A stretch of DNA of 36,187 nucleotides. Origin: Comamonadaceae bacterium. Lineage in GTDB: Bacteria > Pseudomonadota > Gammaproteobacteria > Burkholderiales > Burkholderiaceae_C. The notes under the pieces were generated by a model. The model saw only the letters and a list, made by a program, of their open reading frames with translations, had not been told where the DNA came from and made no database searches. A program made the translations under genes and the position numbers. The stretch lies in contig CANKBG010000026.1 in the NCBI GenBank assembly GCA_947479935.1, positions 1 through 36,187 on the forward strand, read 5' to 3'. Positions 1 to 9,417 of this stretch are shown in pieces (the stretch's first letter is position 1; each line of letters begins with the position of its first letter).

Positions 1-1605
1 ACTTATGAAGACGAGTGCGAAGCAGAACCCACCACCAACAAAAAGATCATGGTCTTGGGCGGCGGCCCCAACCGAATTGGGCAGGGCATTGAGTTCGACT
101 ACTGCTGCGTGCACGCGGCCTTGGCCCTGCGCGAAGATGGTTATGAAACCATCATGGTCAACTGCAACCCCGAAACAGTTTCAACCGACTACGACACCTC
201 TGACCGTTTGTATTTTGAGCCCCTCACTTTGGAAGATGTGCTTGAAATTGTGGACAAAGAAAAGCCAATGGGCGTGATTGTTCAGTACGGTGGTCAAACA
301 CCTTTGAAGTTGGCGCTGGGTTTAGAAGCCGCTGGCGTGCCCATCATTGGCACCAGCCCCGACATGATTGACGCGGCTGAAGACCGCGAACGCTTTCAAA
401 AGTTATTGCATACATTGGGCTTGCGTCAGCCGCCCAACGCCACGGCCCGCACCGAGCCCGAAGCCTTGGAAAAAGCGGCAGCCTTAGGTTACCCCTTGGT
501 GGTTCGCCCCAGCTACGTGCTGGGTGGCCGTGCCATGGAAATTGTGCACGAGCAACGTGACCTTGAGCGTTACATGCGCGAAGCGGTAAAGGTAAGCCAT
601 GATTCTCCCGTGTTGCTCGATCGCTTCTTAAACGACGCCATTGAGTGCGATGTTGACTGTATTCGCGATCCTGAAGGCAAGACCTTCATAGGCGGCGTGA
701 TGGAACACATTGAACAAGCTGGTGTGCACAGTGGTGACTCTGCTTGCTCCTTGCCGCCTTACAGCCTCAGCGCTGAAACAGTGAATGAACTGAAGCGACA
801 ATCGGCCGCCATGGCGGGTGCTTTAAGTGTGGTGGGCTTGATGAACGTTCAGTTTGCCATTCAGCACGTTGACGGCAAAGATGTGATTTATGTTTTGGAA
901 GTGAACCCCCGCGCCTCACGTACGGTGCCTTATGTGTCCAAGGCCACAGGCATTCAATTGGCCAAGGTAGCGGCGCGTTGCATGGCCGGTCAAACATTGG
1001 CTTCGCAAGGCATTACCAAAGAAGTGACGCCCCCTTATTTCAGCGTCAAAGAAGCTGTGTTCCCGTTTGTGAAGTTCCCGGGCGTTGACACCATCTTGGG
1101 CCCAGAAATGAAGTCCACCGGTGAAGTGATGGGCGTGGGCAAAACATTTGGCGAGGCCTTTGTGAAGAGTCAGATGGGTGCTGGCACCAAATTACCCCGC
1201 GAAGGGAAAGTGTTTTTGACCGTGAAAAATGGCGACAAGCCGCGTGCCGTTAAAGTGGCGCGTGAATTGGTGGGCTTGGGCTTTGAAATCTTTGCCACCA
1301 AAGGCACCGCAGCTGCCATTGCGGCAGAGGGTGTGCCCGTTCAGCCTGTCAATAAAGTGACTGAAGGCCGCCCGCACATTGTGGACATGATGAAAAACAA
1401 TGAAATTGCGTTGGTCATCAACACGGTTGAAGAACGCCGCAATGCCATTGCCGATTCACGTGTGATTCGCACATCGGCTTTGTTGGCACGAGTCACCACG
1501 TTCACCACCATGGCGGGTGCAGAGGCTGCGGTTGAAGGTATGAAGTACATGGACAAACTGGATGTGATTTCTGTTCAAGAAATGCACGCCATGTTGCCCG
1601 CTTGA
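1..1605 (+). CDS. carB: Carbamoyl-phosphate synthase large subunit, C-terminal half (5' truncated by window edge)
   Basis: The reading frame is open from base 1 and ends at TGA 1603-1605, giving about 534 residues, roughly the second half of a normal ~1075-residue CarB. The large subunit makes carbamoyl phosphate from bicarbonate, ammonia (channelled from CarA) and two ATP, for pyrimidine and arginine synthesis in the cytoplasm. Visible landmarks are the start of the second synthetase half ([20 protein letters not shown]), the ATP-grasp stretch [18 protein letters not shown], the metal/ATP-binding segment [18 protein letters not shown], and the C-terminal MGS-like allosteric domain (about the last 140 residues, beginning near [11 protein letters not shown]) that binds UMP, IMP or ornithine in known enzymes. 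The upstream half lies outside the window. greA follows after 21 bases and is probably co-transcribed. Confidence 0.98.
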   Translation, partial: TYEDECEAEPTTNKKIMVLGGGPNRIGQGIEFDYCCVHAALALREDGYETIMVNCNPETVSTDYDTSDRLYFEPLTLEDVLEIVDKEKPMGVIVQYGGQTPLKLALGLEAAGVPIIGTSPDMIDAAEDRERFQKLLHTLGLRQPPNATARTEPEALEKAAALGYPLVVRPSYVLGGRAMEIVHEQRDLERYMREAVKVSHDSPVLLDRFLNDAIECDVDCIRDPEGKTFIGGVMEHIEQAGVHSGDSACSLPPYSLSAETVNELKRQSAAMAGALSVVGLMNVQFAIQHVDGKDVIYVLEVNPRASRTVPYVSKATGIQLAKVAARCMAGQTLASQGITKEVTPPYFSVKEAVFPFVKFPGVDTILGPEMKSTGEVMGVGKTFGEAFVKSQMGAGTKLPREGKVFLTVKNGDKPRAVKVARELVGLGFEIFATKGTAAAIAAEGVPVQPVNKVTEGRPHIVDMMKNNEIALVINTVEERRNAIADSRVIRTSALLARVTTFTTMAGAEAAVEGMKYMDKLDVISVQEMHAMLPA

Positions 1606-1626
1606 GATCAATTTGGAGACATTGTC

Positions 1627-2103
1627 GTGACCACTATTCCGATTACCATGCGCGGTGCTGAAAAGCTCAAGGCCGAGCTTCACCAATTGAAAACTGTCGA
1701 GCGTCCTTGGGTGATCAATGCCATTGCCGAAGCTCGGGCCCAAGGGGACTTGAGTGAAAACGCAGAGTACGACGCAGCCAAAGACCGACAAGGTTTTGTG
1801 GAGGGTCGTATTCAAGAGGTTGAAGGCAAACTTTCTGCAGCGCAAATAATCGACCCTGCATCTGTGGATGCAGGAGGCCGTGTTGTTTTTGGTGCCACTG
1901 TTGAGTTGGAAGAAGAAAGCACGGGTGAAGTGGTCAAGTACCAAATCGTCGGAGAAGACGAGGCCGATTTGAAACTGGGTTTAGTCAATATCAGCAGCCC
2001 CATTGCGCGCGCACTGATTGGCAAAGAAGAGGGTGATGTGGCTGTGGTGCAGGCGCCTGGCGGTGAGAAGCGTTATGAAATTGTGGCGGTGTCTTATATT
2101 TAA
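1627..2103 (+). CDS. greA: Transcription elongation factor GreA
   Basis: A 158-residue protein of standard GreA length. It enters the RNA polymerase secondary channel and stimulates cleavage of backtracked RNA. The N-terminal coiled coil holds the tip motif GDLSENAEY with the acidic residues D41 and E44 that chelate the catalytic magnesium. The C-terminal globular domain ends with the [14 protein letters not shown] segment typical of GreA. The start is GTG at 1627, chosen because GGAG at 1615-1618 sits at proper spacing and the product begins as family members do ([13 protein letters not shown]). It follows carB by 21 bases, an order common in betaproteobacteria. A gene on the opposite strand ends only 9 bases downstream and I see no clear hairpin terminator there, only a T-rich stretch. 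Confidence 0.97.
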   Translation: MTTIPITMRGAEKLKAELHQLKTVERPWVINAIAEARAQGDLSENAEYDAAKDRQGFVEGRIQEVEGKLSAAQIIDPASVDAGGRVVFGATVELEEESTGEVVKYQIVGEDEADLKLGLVNISSPIARALIGKEEGDVAVVQAPGGEKRYEIVAVSYI

Positions 2104-2112
2104 ACGCTTTTT

Positions 2113-2859
2113 TTATTCTTTCCAATGCTCGGCCACCCATAGGGCCGGTTGAATGAATCTGAACTTGCGATTGCGCTTGCCAGCCAAAGCATCAGGCGGA
2201 TTGCACTCGCCGTGGAAAATCACAATGCGTGCATCCTCTGGCACAAACGGTGCGGTCCAATAGTTGGTGGGCCACTTGGGAATGCTGTGATATTTAAAGC
2301 TGGGGCACCACTCAGAGGGCCAGTAAGCCAGCTTGCCTTGGCGGTGCAAAAAGTCAGAAAGGTAAGCCTGTTCATTTCTGAACTGTTTGCGAATGCTGTC
2401 AAAGTTTTTTCGAAAGTACTCGAGCACATCGGGGTGTGCGCCCAGTTGATAGCGATACACCGATGAGTTGCCCGTGATGCGCCAAGGCCGTTTGTAGTCG
2501 TGAATGATCATGAACTCGCCCGGCACTTCAAAGAAGCCATCCAAACTGCCCACCACCACGACATCGACATCTAAAAACAAGGCGGTGCCGCGCAAGCCAT
2601 GCAGGTCTTGCGTGAAAGATGCCAGTTTGGTCCAGCCTCTTTCAGGAATGCCAGTCGGCAAATCTAAAGCTGGAATGGGCAGGCACTGAACTTCACTTCG
2701 AATGCCTGCGGTGTCGTCGGTGAGGCACACCATGTTGAAGTCGCCCGTCAGGTGTCTGCGCACCATGGCATACAAACGGTTCACATACTCGGGGCCATAT
2801 TTGGTACCCCACTTCATGCAGATGATGTGGCGTTGTGAGGGTTGCGCTGAAGCGGTCAT
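2113..2859 (-). CDS. Putative glycosyltransferase (GT-A-like, DxD motif)
   Basis: A 248-residue protein without signal peptide or membrane segments. I do not recognise a specific family name. The pattern LFLDVDVVVVGSL (D97, D99) in mid-protein looks like the DxD metal/nucleotide-sugar site of GT-A fold glycosyltransferases, and the preceding YGPEYVNRLYAMVRRHLTG and FNMVCLTDD segments resemble the first Rossmann strands of such enzymes. Near the C-terminus IVIFHGECNPPDAL resembles the conserved His-Gly region of GT8-like proteins. A role in transferring a sugar to a surface glycan is inference; donor and acceptor are unknown. It lies downstream of the YhbY gene on the same strand, 60 bases away, and convergent with greA. 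The start ATG (2859) has no good ribosome-binding site; an alternative ATG lies at 2817. Confidence 0.62.
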   Translation of the reverse strand: MTASAQPSQRHIICMKWGTKYGPEYVNRLYAMVRRHLTGDFNMVCLTDDTAGIRSEVQCLPIPALDLPTGIPERGWTKLASFTQDLHGLRGTALFLDVDVVVVGSLDGFFEVPGEFMIIHDYKRPWRITGNSSVYRYQLGAHPDVLEYFRKNFDSIRKQFRNEQAYLSDFLHRQGKLAYWPSEWCPSFKYHSIPKWPTNYWTAPFVPEDARIVIFHGECNPPDALAGKRNRKFRFIQPALWVAEHWKE

Positions 2860-2919
2860 GGGCTATGGGGCAGCGAGGTTCAAAGCGATTCAAGTCGGCT
2901 CTTGAGAGCGTTTCAATGA

Positions 2920-3393
2920 TCAGGCTTGATTGCGCTTCTTGATGGACTTTTGTTTCACCTTGGCACGCTTGACTTGACCGCCGGCCGTTAAACGTTGATT
3001 GCCCAAAACGCGCAAAGTTTTAACCTCAGGCCGTTGACCTCCGCGGCTGCTGTATTTCAAAACCTTAAAATCACGAGGTCCGGCCATGCGATCTTCTGAA
3101 ACGGTCTTTTCCTTTTCTGGCAGAGGGCGCCAAAGGACCAACAACTTGCCAATGTGTTGGATGGGTGCTGCACTCAGGTCGTCGGCCAATTGGTTGAACA
3201 TGGCCTCGCGGGCCACCCGGTCGTCGCCTAAGACGCGAATTTTAATCAGGCCATGGGCTTTTAAAGCCGCATCAGTCTCTTTGACGACAGCAGGGGTCAA
3301 CCCATCATTGCCAATCATCACGACGGGATCTAGGTGGTGCGCTTCGGCTCTGTGAACCTTGCGTTGGGCAGGAGTCAATTGAATTTGGGACAT
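2920..3393 (-). CDS. yhbY: YhbY-type CRS1-YhbY (CRM) domain RNA-binding protein
   Basis: A 157-residue protein. Residues about 5-95 form a CRM domain: [20 protein letters not shown] followed by [19 protein letters not shown] and HGLIKIRV. E. coli YhbY associates with the pre-50S ribosomal subunit. E. coli YhbY is about 97 residues, whereas this protein carries an extra basic tail of about 60 residues rich in Lys and Arg, ending [13 protein letters not shown], likely an added RNA-binding extension. I placed the start at ATG 3393 ([10 protein letters not shown]) rather than the upstream ATG at 3459, because the longer form would add a hydrophobic leader unlike the family and overlap the divergent rlmE. 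The divergent yhbY/rlmE pair, 31 bases apart, is a conserved arrangement in proteobacteria and supports both calls. Confidence 0.93.
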   Translation of the reverse strand: MSQIQLTPAQRKVHRAEAHHLDPVVMIGNDGLTPAVVKETDAALKAHGLIKIRVLGDDRVAREAMFNQLADDLSAAPIQHIGKLLVLWRPLPEKEKTVSEDRMAGPRDFKVLKYSSRGGQRPEVKTLRVLGNQRLTAGGQVKRAKVKQKSIKKRNQA

Positions 3394-3424
3394 ACCGCTA
3401 TTATCCCTGCTTGAACGGAAGATC

Positions 3425-4105
3425 ATGAAAGTTAAAACCAAAAGTAAAAAAGTCAACAAGTCGTGGTTGAACGACCACGTGAATGACCCCTACGTCAAGT
3501 TGGCCAAAAAAGAAGGTTACAGGGCGAGGGCAGCCTATAAATTGAAGGAAATTGACGAGACCTTTGGGCTCATCAAACCCGGCAATTTGGTGGTGGACTT
3601 GGGTTCAGCCCCGGGCGCTTGGAGTCAGTATGTGCGCCGCCGCCTGTCGCCCAATGGCGCTGCCGTGGGTGATTTGAATGGCACCATTCTGGCCGTTGAC
3701 CTGTTGCCAATGGAGCTCGTGGAGGGCGTCCATTTTATTCAGGGCGACTTTACCGAGGCCGATGTGCTCGCCCAGTTGCAGGCCATTTTGGGCGACCGTC
3801 TGGTGGATGTGGTGGTGTCAGACATGGCCCCCAATCTGTCGGGCATCGATTCTGTCGACGCAGCCCGCATATCGCACCTGATTGAGTTGGCCATTGAATT
3901 TGCGCAAATGCACCTGAAGCCGCAAGGGGCCTTGGTGGTCAAGGTGTTTCATGGCAGCGGCTATAGCCAAATGGTGAAGCTTTTCAAGGAATCCTTCAAG
4001 GTGGTCAAGCCCATCAAACCCAAAGCTTCTCGCGACAAGTCTTCAGAGCAGTTTTTGGTGGGAATTGAACCTAAAAGACGGTCTGCCAGCGACGGACCGT
4101 TGTAA
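3425..4105 (+). CDS. rlmE: 23S rRNA 2'-O-methyltransferase RlmE (FtsJ/RrmJ)
   Basis: A 226-residue SAM-dependent methyltransferase that modifies the 2'-O of U2552 (E. coli numbering) in the A-loop of 23S rRNA at a late stage of 50S assembly. The SAM-binding motif is [14 protein letters not shown] (residues 56-69). The catalytic K-D-K-E tetrad is present as K39 (AAYKLKEID), D133 (VSDMAPN), K173 ([11 protein letters not shown]) and E208 (SSEQFLVG). The basic N-terminus ([11 protein letters not shown]) fits rRNA binding. ATG 3425 is preceded by GGAAGA. It heads the conserved order rlmE-ftsH-folP-glmM; in E. coli rlmE and ftsH are heat induced. The gap to ftsH is 119 bases and contains an imperfect inverted repeat. 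Confidence 0.98.
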   Translation: MKVKTKSKKVNKSWLNDHVNDPYVKLAKKEGYRARAAYKLKEIDETFGLIKPGNLVVDLGSAPGAWSQYVRRRLSPNGAAVGDLNGTILAVDLLPMELVEGVHFIQGDFTEADVLAQLQAILGDRLVDVVVSDMAPNLSGIDSVDAARISHLIELAIEFAQMHLKPQGALVVKVFHGSGYSQMVKLFKESFKVVKPIKPKASRDKSSEQFLVGIEPKRRSASDGPL

Positions 4106-4122
4106 GCAGGGCATCTTGGCGT

Positions 4123-4162
4123 AAATTTCCTTGCACTTTTAAGGCTAAGTCAAGGGAAATTA
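4123..4162. repeat. Imperfect inverted repeat in the rlmE-ftsH gap
   Basis: The arms AATTTCCTTG (4124-4133) and CAAGGGAAATT (4151-4161) pair with one bulged base around a 17-base loop. No T-tract follows, so it is a poor intrinsic terminator. It may be an operator or an mRNA-end structure upstream of the ftsH start. TAGAAT at 4186-4191 could be a -10 element for ftsH, but no convincing -35 precedes it. Confidence 0.4.
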
Positions 4163-4224
4163 ACCGATCTGTGCTTTCAAAAGCCTAGAATGAACCTCAA
4201 TTCGTTGTTAAATGGGAGCTCTTC

Positions 4225-6141
4225 TTGAACAACCCCTGGTTTTCCAAGATTGCCGTATGGCTAGTGATTGGCATGGTGCTATTCACCGTATTCAAACAAT
4301 TCGACAACCGTCCCGGTTCGGGGTCTGGCTATTTGGGTTATTCCGACTTCCTTGAAGAAGTTCGAAGCAACCGAATCAAGACAGCCACGATCCAAGAAGG
4401 TCAGGGCGGCACAGAAATTGTGGCCGTGACCACCGACGACCGCCGCATCAAAACCACCGCCACTTATTTGGACCGTGGTTTGGTGGGCGACCTGATTGGC
4501 AATGGTGTGAAGTTTGATGTGAAACCTCGCGAAGAGGGATCACTGCTCATGAGTTTGCTGGTCAGTTGGGGCCCCATGTTATTGCTGATCGGTGTGTGGA
4601 TTTATTTCATGCGTCAAATGCAAGGTGGTGGCAAGGGCGGCGCATTCAGCTTTGGCAAAAGCAAAGCGCGCATGCTAGACGAAAACGCCAACCAAGTGAC
4701 CTTTGCCGACGTAGCAGGCTGCGATGAAGCCAAAGAAGAAGTCAAAGAAGTGGTCGACTTTTTGAAGGACCCTGCCAGGTTCCAAAAACTCGGCGGCCGC
4801 ATTCCGCGCGGCTTGCTGTTGGTCGGCCCTCCCGGTACCGGTAAAACATTGTTGGCCAAGAGCATTGCCGGCGAAGCCAAAGTGCCTTTCTTCAGCATCT
4901 CAGGTTCTGACTTCGTCGAAATGTTTGTGGGTGTGGGCGCGGCCCGAGTTCGCGACATGTTCGAGAACGCCAAGAAAAATGCACCTTGCATTATTTTCAT
5001 CGACGAGATTGATGCCGTGGGCCGCCAACGGGGTGCAGGCTTGGGCGGTGGCAATGACGAACGCGAACAAACACTCAACCAAATGCTGGTAGAGATGGAT
5101 GGCTTTGAAACCAACTTGGGCGTGATTGTGGTGGCTGCCACCAACCGACCCGACATTTTGGATGCTGCTTTGTTACGCCCTGGCCGTTTTGACCGTCAGG
5201 TGTATGTCACGTTGCCAGACATTCGCGGCCGCGAACAAATCTTGGCCGTGCACATGCGCAAAATTCCAATTGGCCAAGACATGAACCCCGGCATCATTGC
5301 CCGCGGTACACCTGGTATGAGTGGTGCCGATTTGGCCAACCTGTGCAACGAGGCCGCCCTCATGGCTGCCCGCCGCAACGCACGCGTTGTGGAAATGCAA
5401 GACTTTGAAAAAGCCAAAGACAAAATTCTGATGGGCCCCGAGCGCAAGAGCATGGTCATGCCCGAAGAAGAGCGTCGCAACACGGCTTATCACGAATCGG
5501 GCCATGCACTCATTGGCAAGTTGTTGCCCAAGTGCGACCCTGTTCACAAGGTCACCATCATTCCTCGCGGACGTGCTTTGGGTGTCACCATGAGCTTGCC
5601 CGAAAAAGACCGCTACAGCTACGACAGCGAATACATGTTGAACCAAATTAGCATGTTGTTTGGTGGCCGTATTGCAGAAGAAGTGTTCATGAAACAAATG
5701 ACCACGGGCGCCAGCAACGACTTTGAACGTGCCACTCAAATTGCACGCGACATGGTCATGCGCTATGGCATGACCACCGCTTTGGGCCCCATGGTTTATG
5801 CCGAAAATGAAGGTGAAGTATTCTTGGGCCGCTCGGTCACCAAGACCACCAACATGTCGGAGTCCACCATGCAAAAGGTCGATGCCGAAGTACGCCGCAT
5901 CATTGATGAGCAGTACAAATTGGCGCGCAACTTGATTGAAGAAAACAGCGACAAGATGCACGCCATGGCCAAGGCTCTGCTGGAATGGGAAACCATCGAT
6001 GTCACGCAACTCGACGACATCATGGCCGGCCGCGAACCCAAGGCGCCTAAAGATTGGACCCCCCGCATTCCACCATCCGGCAGCGATGATGCAGGCGGCA
6101 CGCCTGCTGTGAAAACCGAACCCGAGCCCAATGCGGCTTGA
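4225..6141 (+). CDS. ftsH: ATP-dependent zinc metalloprotease FtsH
   Basis: A 638-residue inner-membrane AAA+ protease that degrades unassembled membrane proteins and short-lived regulators such as sigma-32 and LpxC in E. coli. Topology: a transmembrane helix at residues ~7-23, a periplasmic region to ~105, a second helix ~107-126, then the AAA module with Walker A GPPGTGKT (201-208), Walker [12 protein letters not shown], second region of homology with [20 protein letters not shown], and the zinc site HESGH (423-427) in the protease domain. The start is TTG at 4225: GGGAG at 4213-4217 is well spaced and the product begins [11 protein letters not shown] as expected. An ATG start is not available upstream in frame. 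It sits in the conserved rlmE-ftsH-folP-glmM cluster. A UUCG-capped hairpin follows the stop. Confidence 0.98.
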   Translation: MNNPWFSKIAVWLVIGMVLFTVFKQFDNRPGSGSGYLGYSDFLEEVRSNRIKTATIQEGQGGTEIVAVTTDDRRIKTTATYLDRGLVGDLIGNGVKFDVKPREEGSLLMSLLVSWGPMLLLIGVWIYFMRQMQGGGKGGAFSFGKSKARMLDENANQVTFADVAGCDEAKEEVKEVVDFLKDPARFQKLGGRIPRGLLLVGPPGTGKTLLAKSIAGEAKVPFFSISGSDFVEMFVGVGAARVRDMFENAKKNAPCIIFIDEIDAVGRQRGAGLGGGNDEREQTLNQMLVEMDGFETNLGVIVVAATNRPDILDAALLRPGRFDRQVYVTLPDIRGREQILAVHMRKIPIGQDMNPGIIARGTPGMSGADLANLCNEAALMAARRNARVVEMQDFEKAKDKILMGPERKSMVMPEEERRNTAYHESGHALIGKLLPKCDPVHKVTIIPRGRALGVTMSLPEKDRYSYDSEYMLNQISMLFGGRIAEEVFMKQMTTGASNDFERATQIARDMVMRYGMTTALGPMVYAENEGEVFLGRSVTKTTNMSESTMQKVDAEVRRIIDEQYKLARNLIEENSDKMHAMAKALLEWETIDVTQLDDIMAGREPKAPKDWTPRIPPSGSDDAGGTPAVKTEPEPNAA

Positions 6142-6155
6142 TTGATTTTCAACAT

Positions 6156-6182
6156 CTACGGGGCTTCGGCCCCGTAGTTATT
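6156..6182 (+). terminator. Hairpin with UUCG tetraloop between ftsH and folP
   Basis: A perfect 9-bp stem, CTACGGGGC (6156-6164) and GCCCCGTAG (6169-6177), closes a TTCG tetraloop of the extra-stable C(UUCG)G type. It is followed by TTATT, a weak T-tract. It begins 15 bases after the ftsH stop and ends 24 bases before the folP ATG. It probably terminates or attenuates transcription from ftsH, or protects the ftsH mRNA 3' end. Confidence 0.75.
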
Positions 6183-6200
6183 GATAGCCCTCGTTTCATC

Positions 6201-7049
6201 ATGTCCTCACCCGTTTGGCAGACCTCAAGGTTCAAGATTGACTTGACTCAACCCAAGGTCATGGCCATTGTGAATCTCACCCCCGATTCTTTTTCGGATG
6301 GTGGGCAACACGCCACGGTCAGCCATGCCTTGCAGCATGCGCAAGCCATGCTGACGCAAGGTGCCGACATCTTAGACATTGGGGGCGAGTCTTCAAGGCC
6401 AGGTGCCGCACCCGTTAGCGTGACTGAAGAGTTGGCGCGCGTGTTGCCATTTTTACGCGAGGCGCTCACTTGGAATGTACCCATTTCGGTCGACACCTCA
6501 AAGCCCGAGGTGATGCAGGCAGCCCTCGATTTGGGCGCAGACATCATCAATGACATTTGGGCCTTGCGGCAACCCGGTGCGCTGCAAGTGGTGGCGCAGC
6601 ATGCAAGTTGCGGCGTTTGCCTCATGCACATGCACCGAGAGCCCCTAAGCATGGCCCAACACCCCATGGAAGGCGATGCAGTGGTGCAGGTGAAAGATTT
6701 CTTGGCCGCTCAAATGTCAACGCTTTTGTCGAGCGGCATTCAATTGAACCGCATTGTTTTAGATCCAGGCATTGGCTTTGGCAAAACCCTTGCGCAAAAC
6801 TTAAGTTTGTTAAGCCGGCAAGCTGAATTGATTGCCTTAGGCCAGCCGCTGTTGGCTGGCTGGTCGCGTAAAGGCACTTTGGGCAAACTGACCGCCATTC
6901 AGGGCGTTGCACCAGAAGCCACGCAAAGGGTAGGGGCCAGTGTGGCCGCGGCACTCATGGCGGTTCAAAATGGGGCTGCATTGGTTCGGGTTCATGATGT
7001 GAAAGAAACTGTGCAGGCTTTGCGGTTTTGGCAGGCTGCAAAGATCTAA
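6201..7049 (+). CDS. folP: Dihydropteroate synthase
   Basis: A 282-residue cytoplasmic enzyme that joins p-aminobenzoate to 6-hydroxymethyl-dihydropterin pyrophosphate in folate synthesis; it is the sulfonamide target. Family landmarks in order: [16 protein letters not shown] (pterin/pABA loop 1), [12 protein letters not shown] (loop 2), [31 protein letters not shown] and [12 protein letters not shown] chose ATG 6201 over an in-frame TTG at 6138, because the longer version would overlap the ftsH stop and read through the UUCG hairpin, while 282 residues is a typical FolP length. No strong ribosome-binding site precedes 6201. It sits between ftsH and glmM, as in E. coli. glmM starts 28 bases downstream. 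Confidence 0.95.
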   Translation: MSSPVWQTSRFKIDLTQPKVMAIVNLTPDSFSDGGQHATVSHALQHAQAMLTQGADILDIGGESSRPGAAPVSVTEELARVLPFLREALTWNVPISVDTSKPEVMQAALDLGADIINDIWALRQPGALQVVAQHASCGVCLMHMHREPLSMAQHPMEGDAVVQVKDFLAAQMSTLLSSGIQLNRIVLDPGIGFGKTLAQNLSLLSRQAELIALGQPLLAGWSRKGTLGKLTAIQGVAPEATQRVGASVAAALMAVQNGAALVRVHDVKETVQALRFWQAAKI

Positions 7050-7077
7050 AATCTGGCAACAGAAAATAACAAAAATC

Positions 7078-8406
7078 ATGACAAGAAAATATTTTGGAAC
7101 AGATGGCATTCGGGGAACCGTTGGGCAAGCGCCCATCACGCCCGACTTTGTCATGCACCTGGCCCATGCGGTGGGACGTGTCTTGCGTCAATCAGAAAAA
7201 AACCCCGTTGTGTTGATTGGCAAAGACACCCGAATTTCAGGCTACATGTTGGAAAGCGCGCTGGAGTCTGGTTTCAATTCTGCGGGCGTAGACGTTGTGC
7301 TGCTAGGGCCGGTGCCCACGCCGGCTGTGGCTTATCTCACTCGCGCACAACGCGCCTCTTTGGGGGTGGTCATCAGCGCCAGTCACAACCCCTACGAAGA
7401 CAACGGCATTAAATTTTTCAGCGCCAAGGGCGCCAAGCTCAGCGATGCATGGGAAAAATCGGTGGAAGCCTTGGTAGACGAACCGCCGGTTTGGGTGACT
7501 TCGTCTGAGCTTGGCAAAGCCAAGCGTTTGGACGATGCGGCAGGGCGCTACATTGAGTTTTGCAAAAGCACGTTCAGCACCGACTTCACCTTGAAGGGCA
7601 TGAAGATTGTGGTGGACGCTGCACATGGCGCTGCTTATCAAATAGCCCCCAAGGTGTTTCACGAATTGGGCGCAGACGTCATTGCCATTGGTTGCTCCCC
7701 CGATGGCCTCAACATCAACAAAGGCGTGGGTGCCACGCATCCTGAGGCCTTGGTGGAAGCCGTCAAGGCTCACCAAGCGCACTACGGCATAGCGCTCGAT
7801 GGCGATGCCGATCGGCTGCAGTTTGTGGACCACACGGGCCGCTTGTACAACGGGGACGAGCTTCTTTACTTAATGGTAACCGACAGATTGGCGCGCGACG
7901 AAGTGGTGCCAGGTGTGGTGGGTACGCTCATGACCAACATGGCTGTTGAATTGGCATTTAAAAAGAAAAAAATTGAATTCATCCGCAGCAAAGTCGGTGA
8001 CCGATATGTGCTCGAAGCTCTGCAAGAAAAATCGTGGCTTTTGGGCGGCGAAGGCTCTGGCCACTTGCTGGCCCTTGACAAGCACACCACAGGCGATGGC
8101 TTGATCAGTGCGCTCCAGGTATTGCAAGCTTGTGTGGCCACCGGAAAGACAATGTCCGAACTGTTGTCTGACGTGGTGTTGTTCCCGCAGGTTTTAATCA
8201 ATGTGCGCTTGAGCAAAGATCAACTGTGGCAGGACAATCCTTTGTTGGCCAAAGCTTTGACAGAGGTTCAGGCTGAGTTGGCCGATACGGGAAGGGTGCT
8301 CATTCGCGCCAGTGGTACCGAGCCTTTGGTGCGGGTGATGGTGGAAGCGCGCGAGGCAGACATGGCCCATCGATGTGCAGAGAAACTGGCAGCCACTCTG
8401 CGCTAA
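7078..8406 (+). CDS. glmM: Phosphoglucosamine mutase
   Basis: A 442-residue enzyme that interconverts glucosamine-6-phosphate and glucosamine-1-phosphate, feeding UDP-GlcNAc for peptidoglycan and lipopolysaccharide. The N-terminal [13 protein letters not shown] is diagnostic. The phosphoserine loop is [18 protein letters not shown] with S102 as the phosphorylated catalytic serine. The magnesium loop is [13 protein letters not shown], the sugar-binding loop [13 protein letters not shown], and the C-terminal phosphate-binding loop [14 protein letters not shown]. Length matches the family (about 445). ATG 7078 lies 28 bases after folP with no clear Shine-Dalgarno sequence, so expression probably depends on the upstream genes. 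It is the last gene of this plus-strand cluster and is convergent with ppsR. Confidence 0.98.
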   Translation: MTRKYFGTDGIRGTVGQAPITPDFVMHLAHAVGRVLRQSEKNPVVLIGKDTRISGYMLESALESGFNSAGVDVVLLGPVPTPAVAYLTRAQRASLGVVISASHNPYEDNGIKFFSAKGAKLSDAWEKSVEALVDEPPVWVTSSELGKAKRLDDAAGRYIEFCKSTFSTDFTLKGMKIVVDAAHGAAYQIAPKVFHELGADVIAIGCSPDGLNINKGVGATHPEALVEAVKAHQAHYGIALDGDADRLQFVDHTGRLYNGDELLYLMVTDRLARDEVVPGVVGTLMTNMAVELAFKKKKIEFIRSKVGDRYVLEALQEKSWLLGGEGSGHLLALDKHTTGDGLISALQVLQACVATGKTMSELLSDVVLFPQVLINVRLSKDQLWQDNPLLAKALTEVQAELADTGRVLIRASGTEPLVRVMVEAREADMAHRCAEKLAATLR

Positions 8407-8443
8407 TGCTAAAACCCCAAGCCCAAAGCGCCAAAGGGGCCGC

Positions 8444-9265
8444 TTAGTAGCTCAGCCTGTCGGGCTTAATTTCTTGCAAGATGGTGGTGGCAATTTCTTC
8501 AATCGATTTGGTGGTGGTGGACAACCACCGAATGCCAGATCGTCGCATCATGGACTCAGCCTCTGCCACTTCATAACGGCAATTTTCCAAGCTGGCGTAT
8601 TTGGAGTTGGGCCGCCTTTCGGTTCGAATCTCAGACAATCGTTCCGGGTGAATGGACAGTCCAAATATCTTTTTGCGAAATGGCACCAAAGCGGGAGGCA
8701 ACTGCTTGCGCTCAAAATCTTCAGGAATGAGGGGGTAGTTGGCCGCCTTCAAGCCATGTTGCATGGCCAGGTAGAGGCTGGTGGGGGTTTTGCCACTGCG
8801 GCTCACGCCTATCAATATCACTTCAGCCGACTCCAAGTCGCGGTGCGACTGCCCATCGTCATGGGCCAGTGAAAAGTTGATGGCCTCAATGCGGTCGTGG
8901 TATTCCTTGCTTTTACTGACATCAGAGAAACGCCCCACCCGGTGATGCGACTTAATGCCCAGTTCTTCCTCCAAGGGGTTAACAAAGGTGCCAAACATGT
9001 CAAGCAGCATGCCCTTGCAGCCCTCTCGGATCACCTCCAGCACCTCCATGTTCACCAAAGTGGTGAAAACGATGGGCTTGATTTTCTCAAGCTCGGCCGT
9101 GTGGTTAATTTGCCTCACGGCTTGGTGCGCTTTGTCGGCGCTGTCGATGAACGGCAGGCGAACATGCCTGCTTTTCATTTCAAACTGGGCCAATATGGCG
9201 TTTCCAAAGGTTTCGGCGGTGATACCGGTGCCATCTGAAATGAAAAAGACTGTTCTGTGTGACAT
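8444..9265 (-). CDS. ppsR: Phosphoenolpyruvate synthase regulatory protein (bifunctional kinase/pyrophosphorylase, DUF299)
   Basis: A 273-residue protein, the standard length for the family. It inactivates PEP synthase by ADP-dependent phosphorylation of a threonine next to the catalytic histidine and reactivates it by phosphate-dependent dephosphorylation. The N-terminus [19 protein letters not shown] is diagnostic, and the P-loop is GVSRSGKT (residues 153-160), followed by PTSLYLA. I set the start at ATG 9265 rather than 9316, because the extra 17 residues are not family-like and would extend toward the divergent ppsA. The gene is divergent from ppsA, its target, which strongly supports the assignment. 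The 152-base divergent region has only weak promoter-like matches. Confidence 0.97.
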   Translation of the reverse strand: MSHRTVFFISDGTGITAETFGNAILAQFEMKSRHVRLPFIDSADKAHQAVRQINHTAELEKIKPIVFTTLVNMEVLEVIREGCKGMLLDMFGTFVNPLEEELGIKSHHRVGRFSDVSKSKEYHDRIEAINFSLAHDDGQSHRDLESAEVILIGVSRSGKTPTSLYLAMQHGLKAANYPLIPEDFERKQLPPALVPFRKKIFGLSIHPERLSEIRTERRPNSKYASLENCRYEVAEAESMMRRSGIRWLSTTTKSIEEIATTILQEIKPDRLSY

Positions 9266-9417
9266 TGCTGTAAATTGTCCAAATGTGGGAGCGTTGCGTC
9301 CTAAAATCACTGACATTATCTACCGCCCGCTGGCGCTCAAGAATCACATCTAACAACTCAAAAGATTCTGAGAGCTGGTTCGGGTCTGAAGTACCGATTT
9401 TTAACTTTGGAGCTTTT

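Noticed and set aside
3379..3404. Promoter for rlmE (TTGAAT and TATTAT)
   Set aside because: Spacing is only 14 bases, too short for a sigma-70 promoter; kept as unproven.
5173..6009. A 278-codon open frame on the minus strand inside ftsH
   Set aside because: Fully overlaps the conserved FtsH AAA/protease region and gives a His/Phe/Ala-rich product without motifs; a codon-bias shadow.
6138..6200. Upstream TTG extension of folP
   Set aside because: It would overlap the ftsH stop and translate through the UUCG hairpin; the added residues are not family-like.
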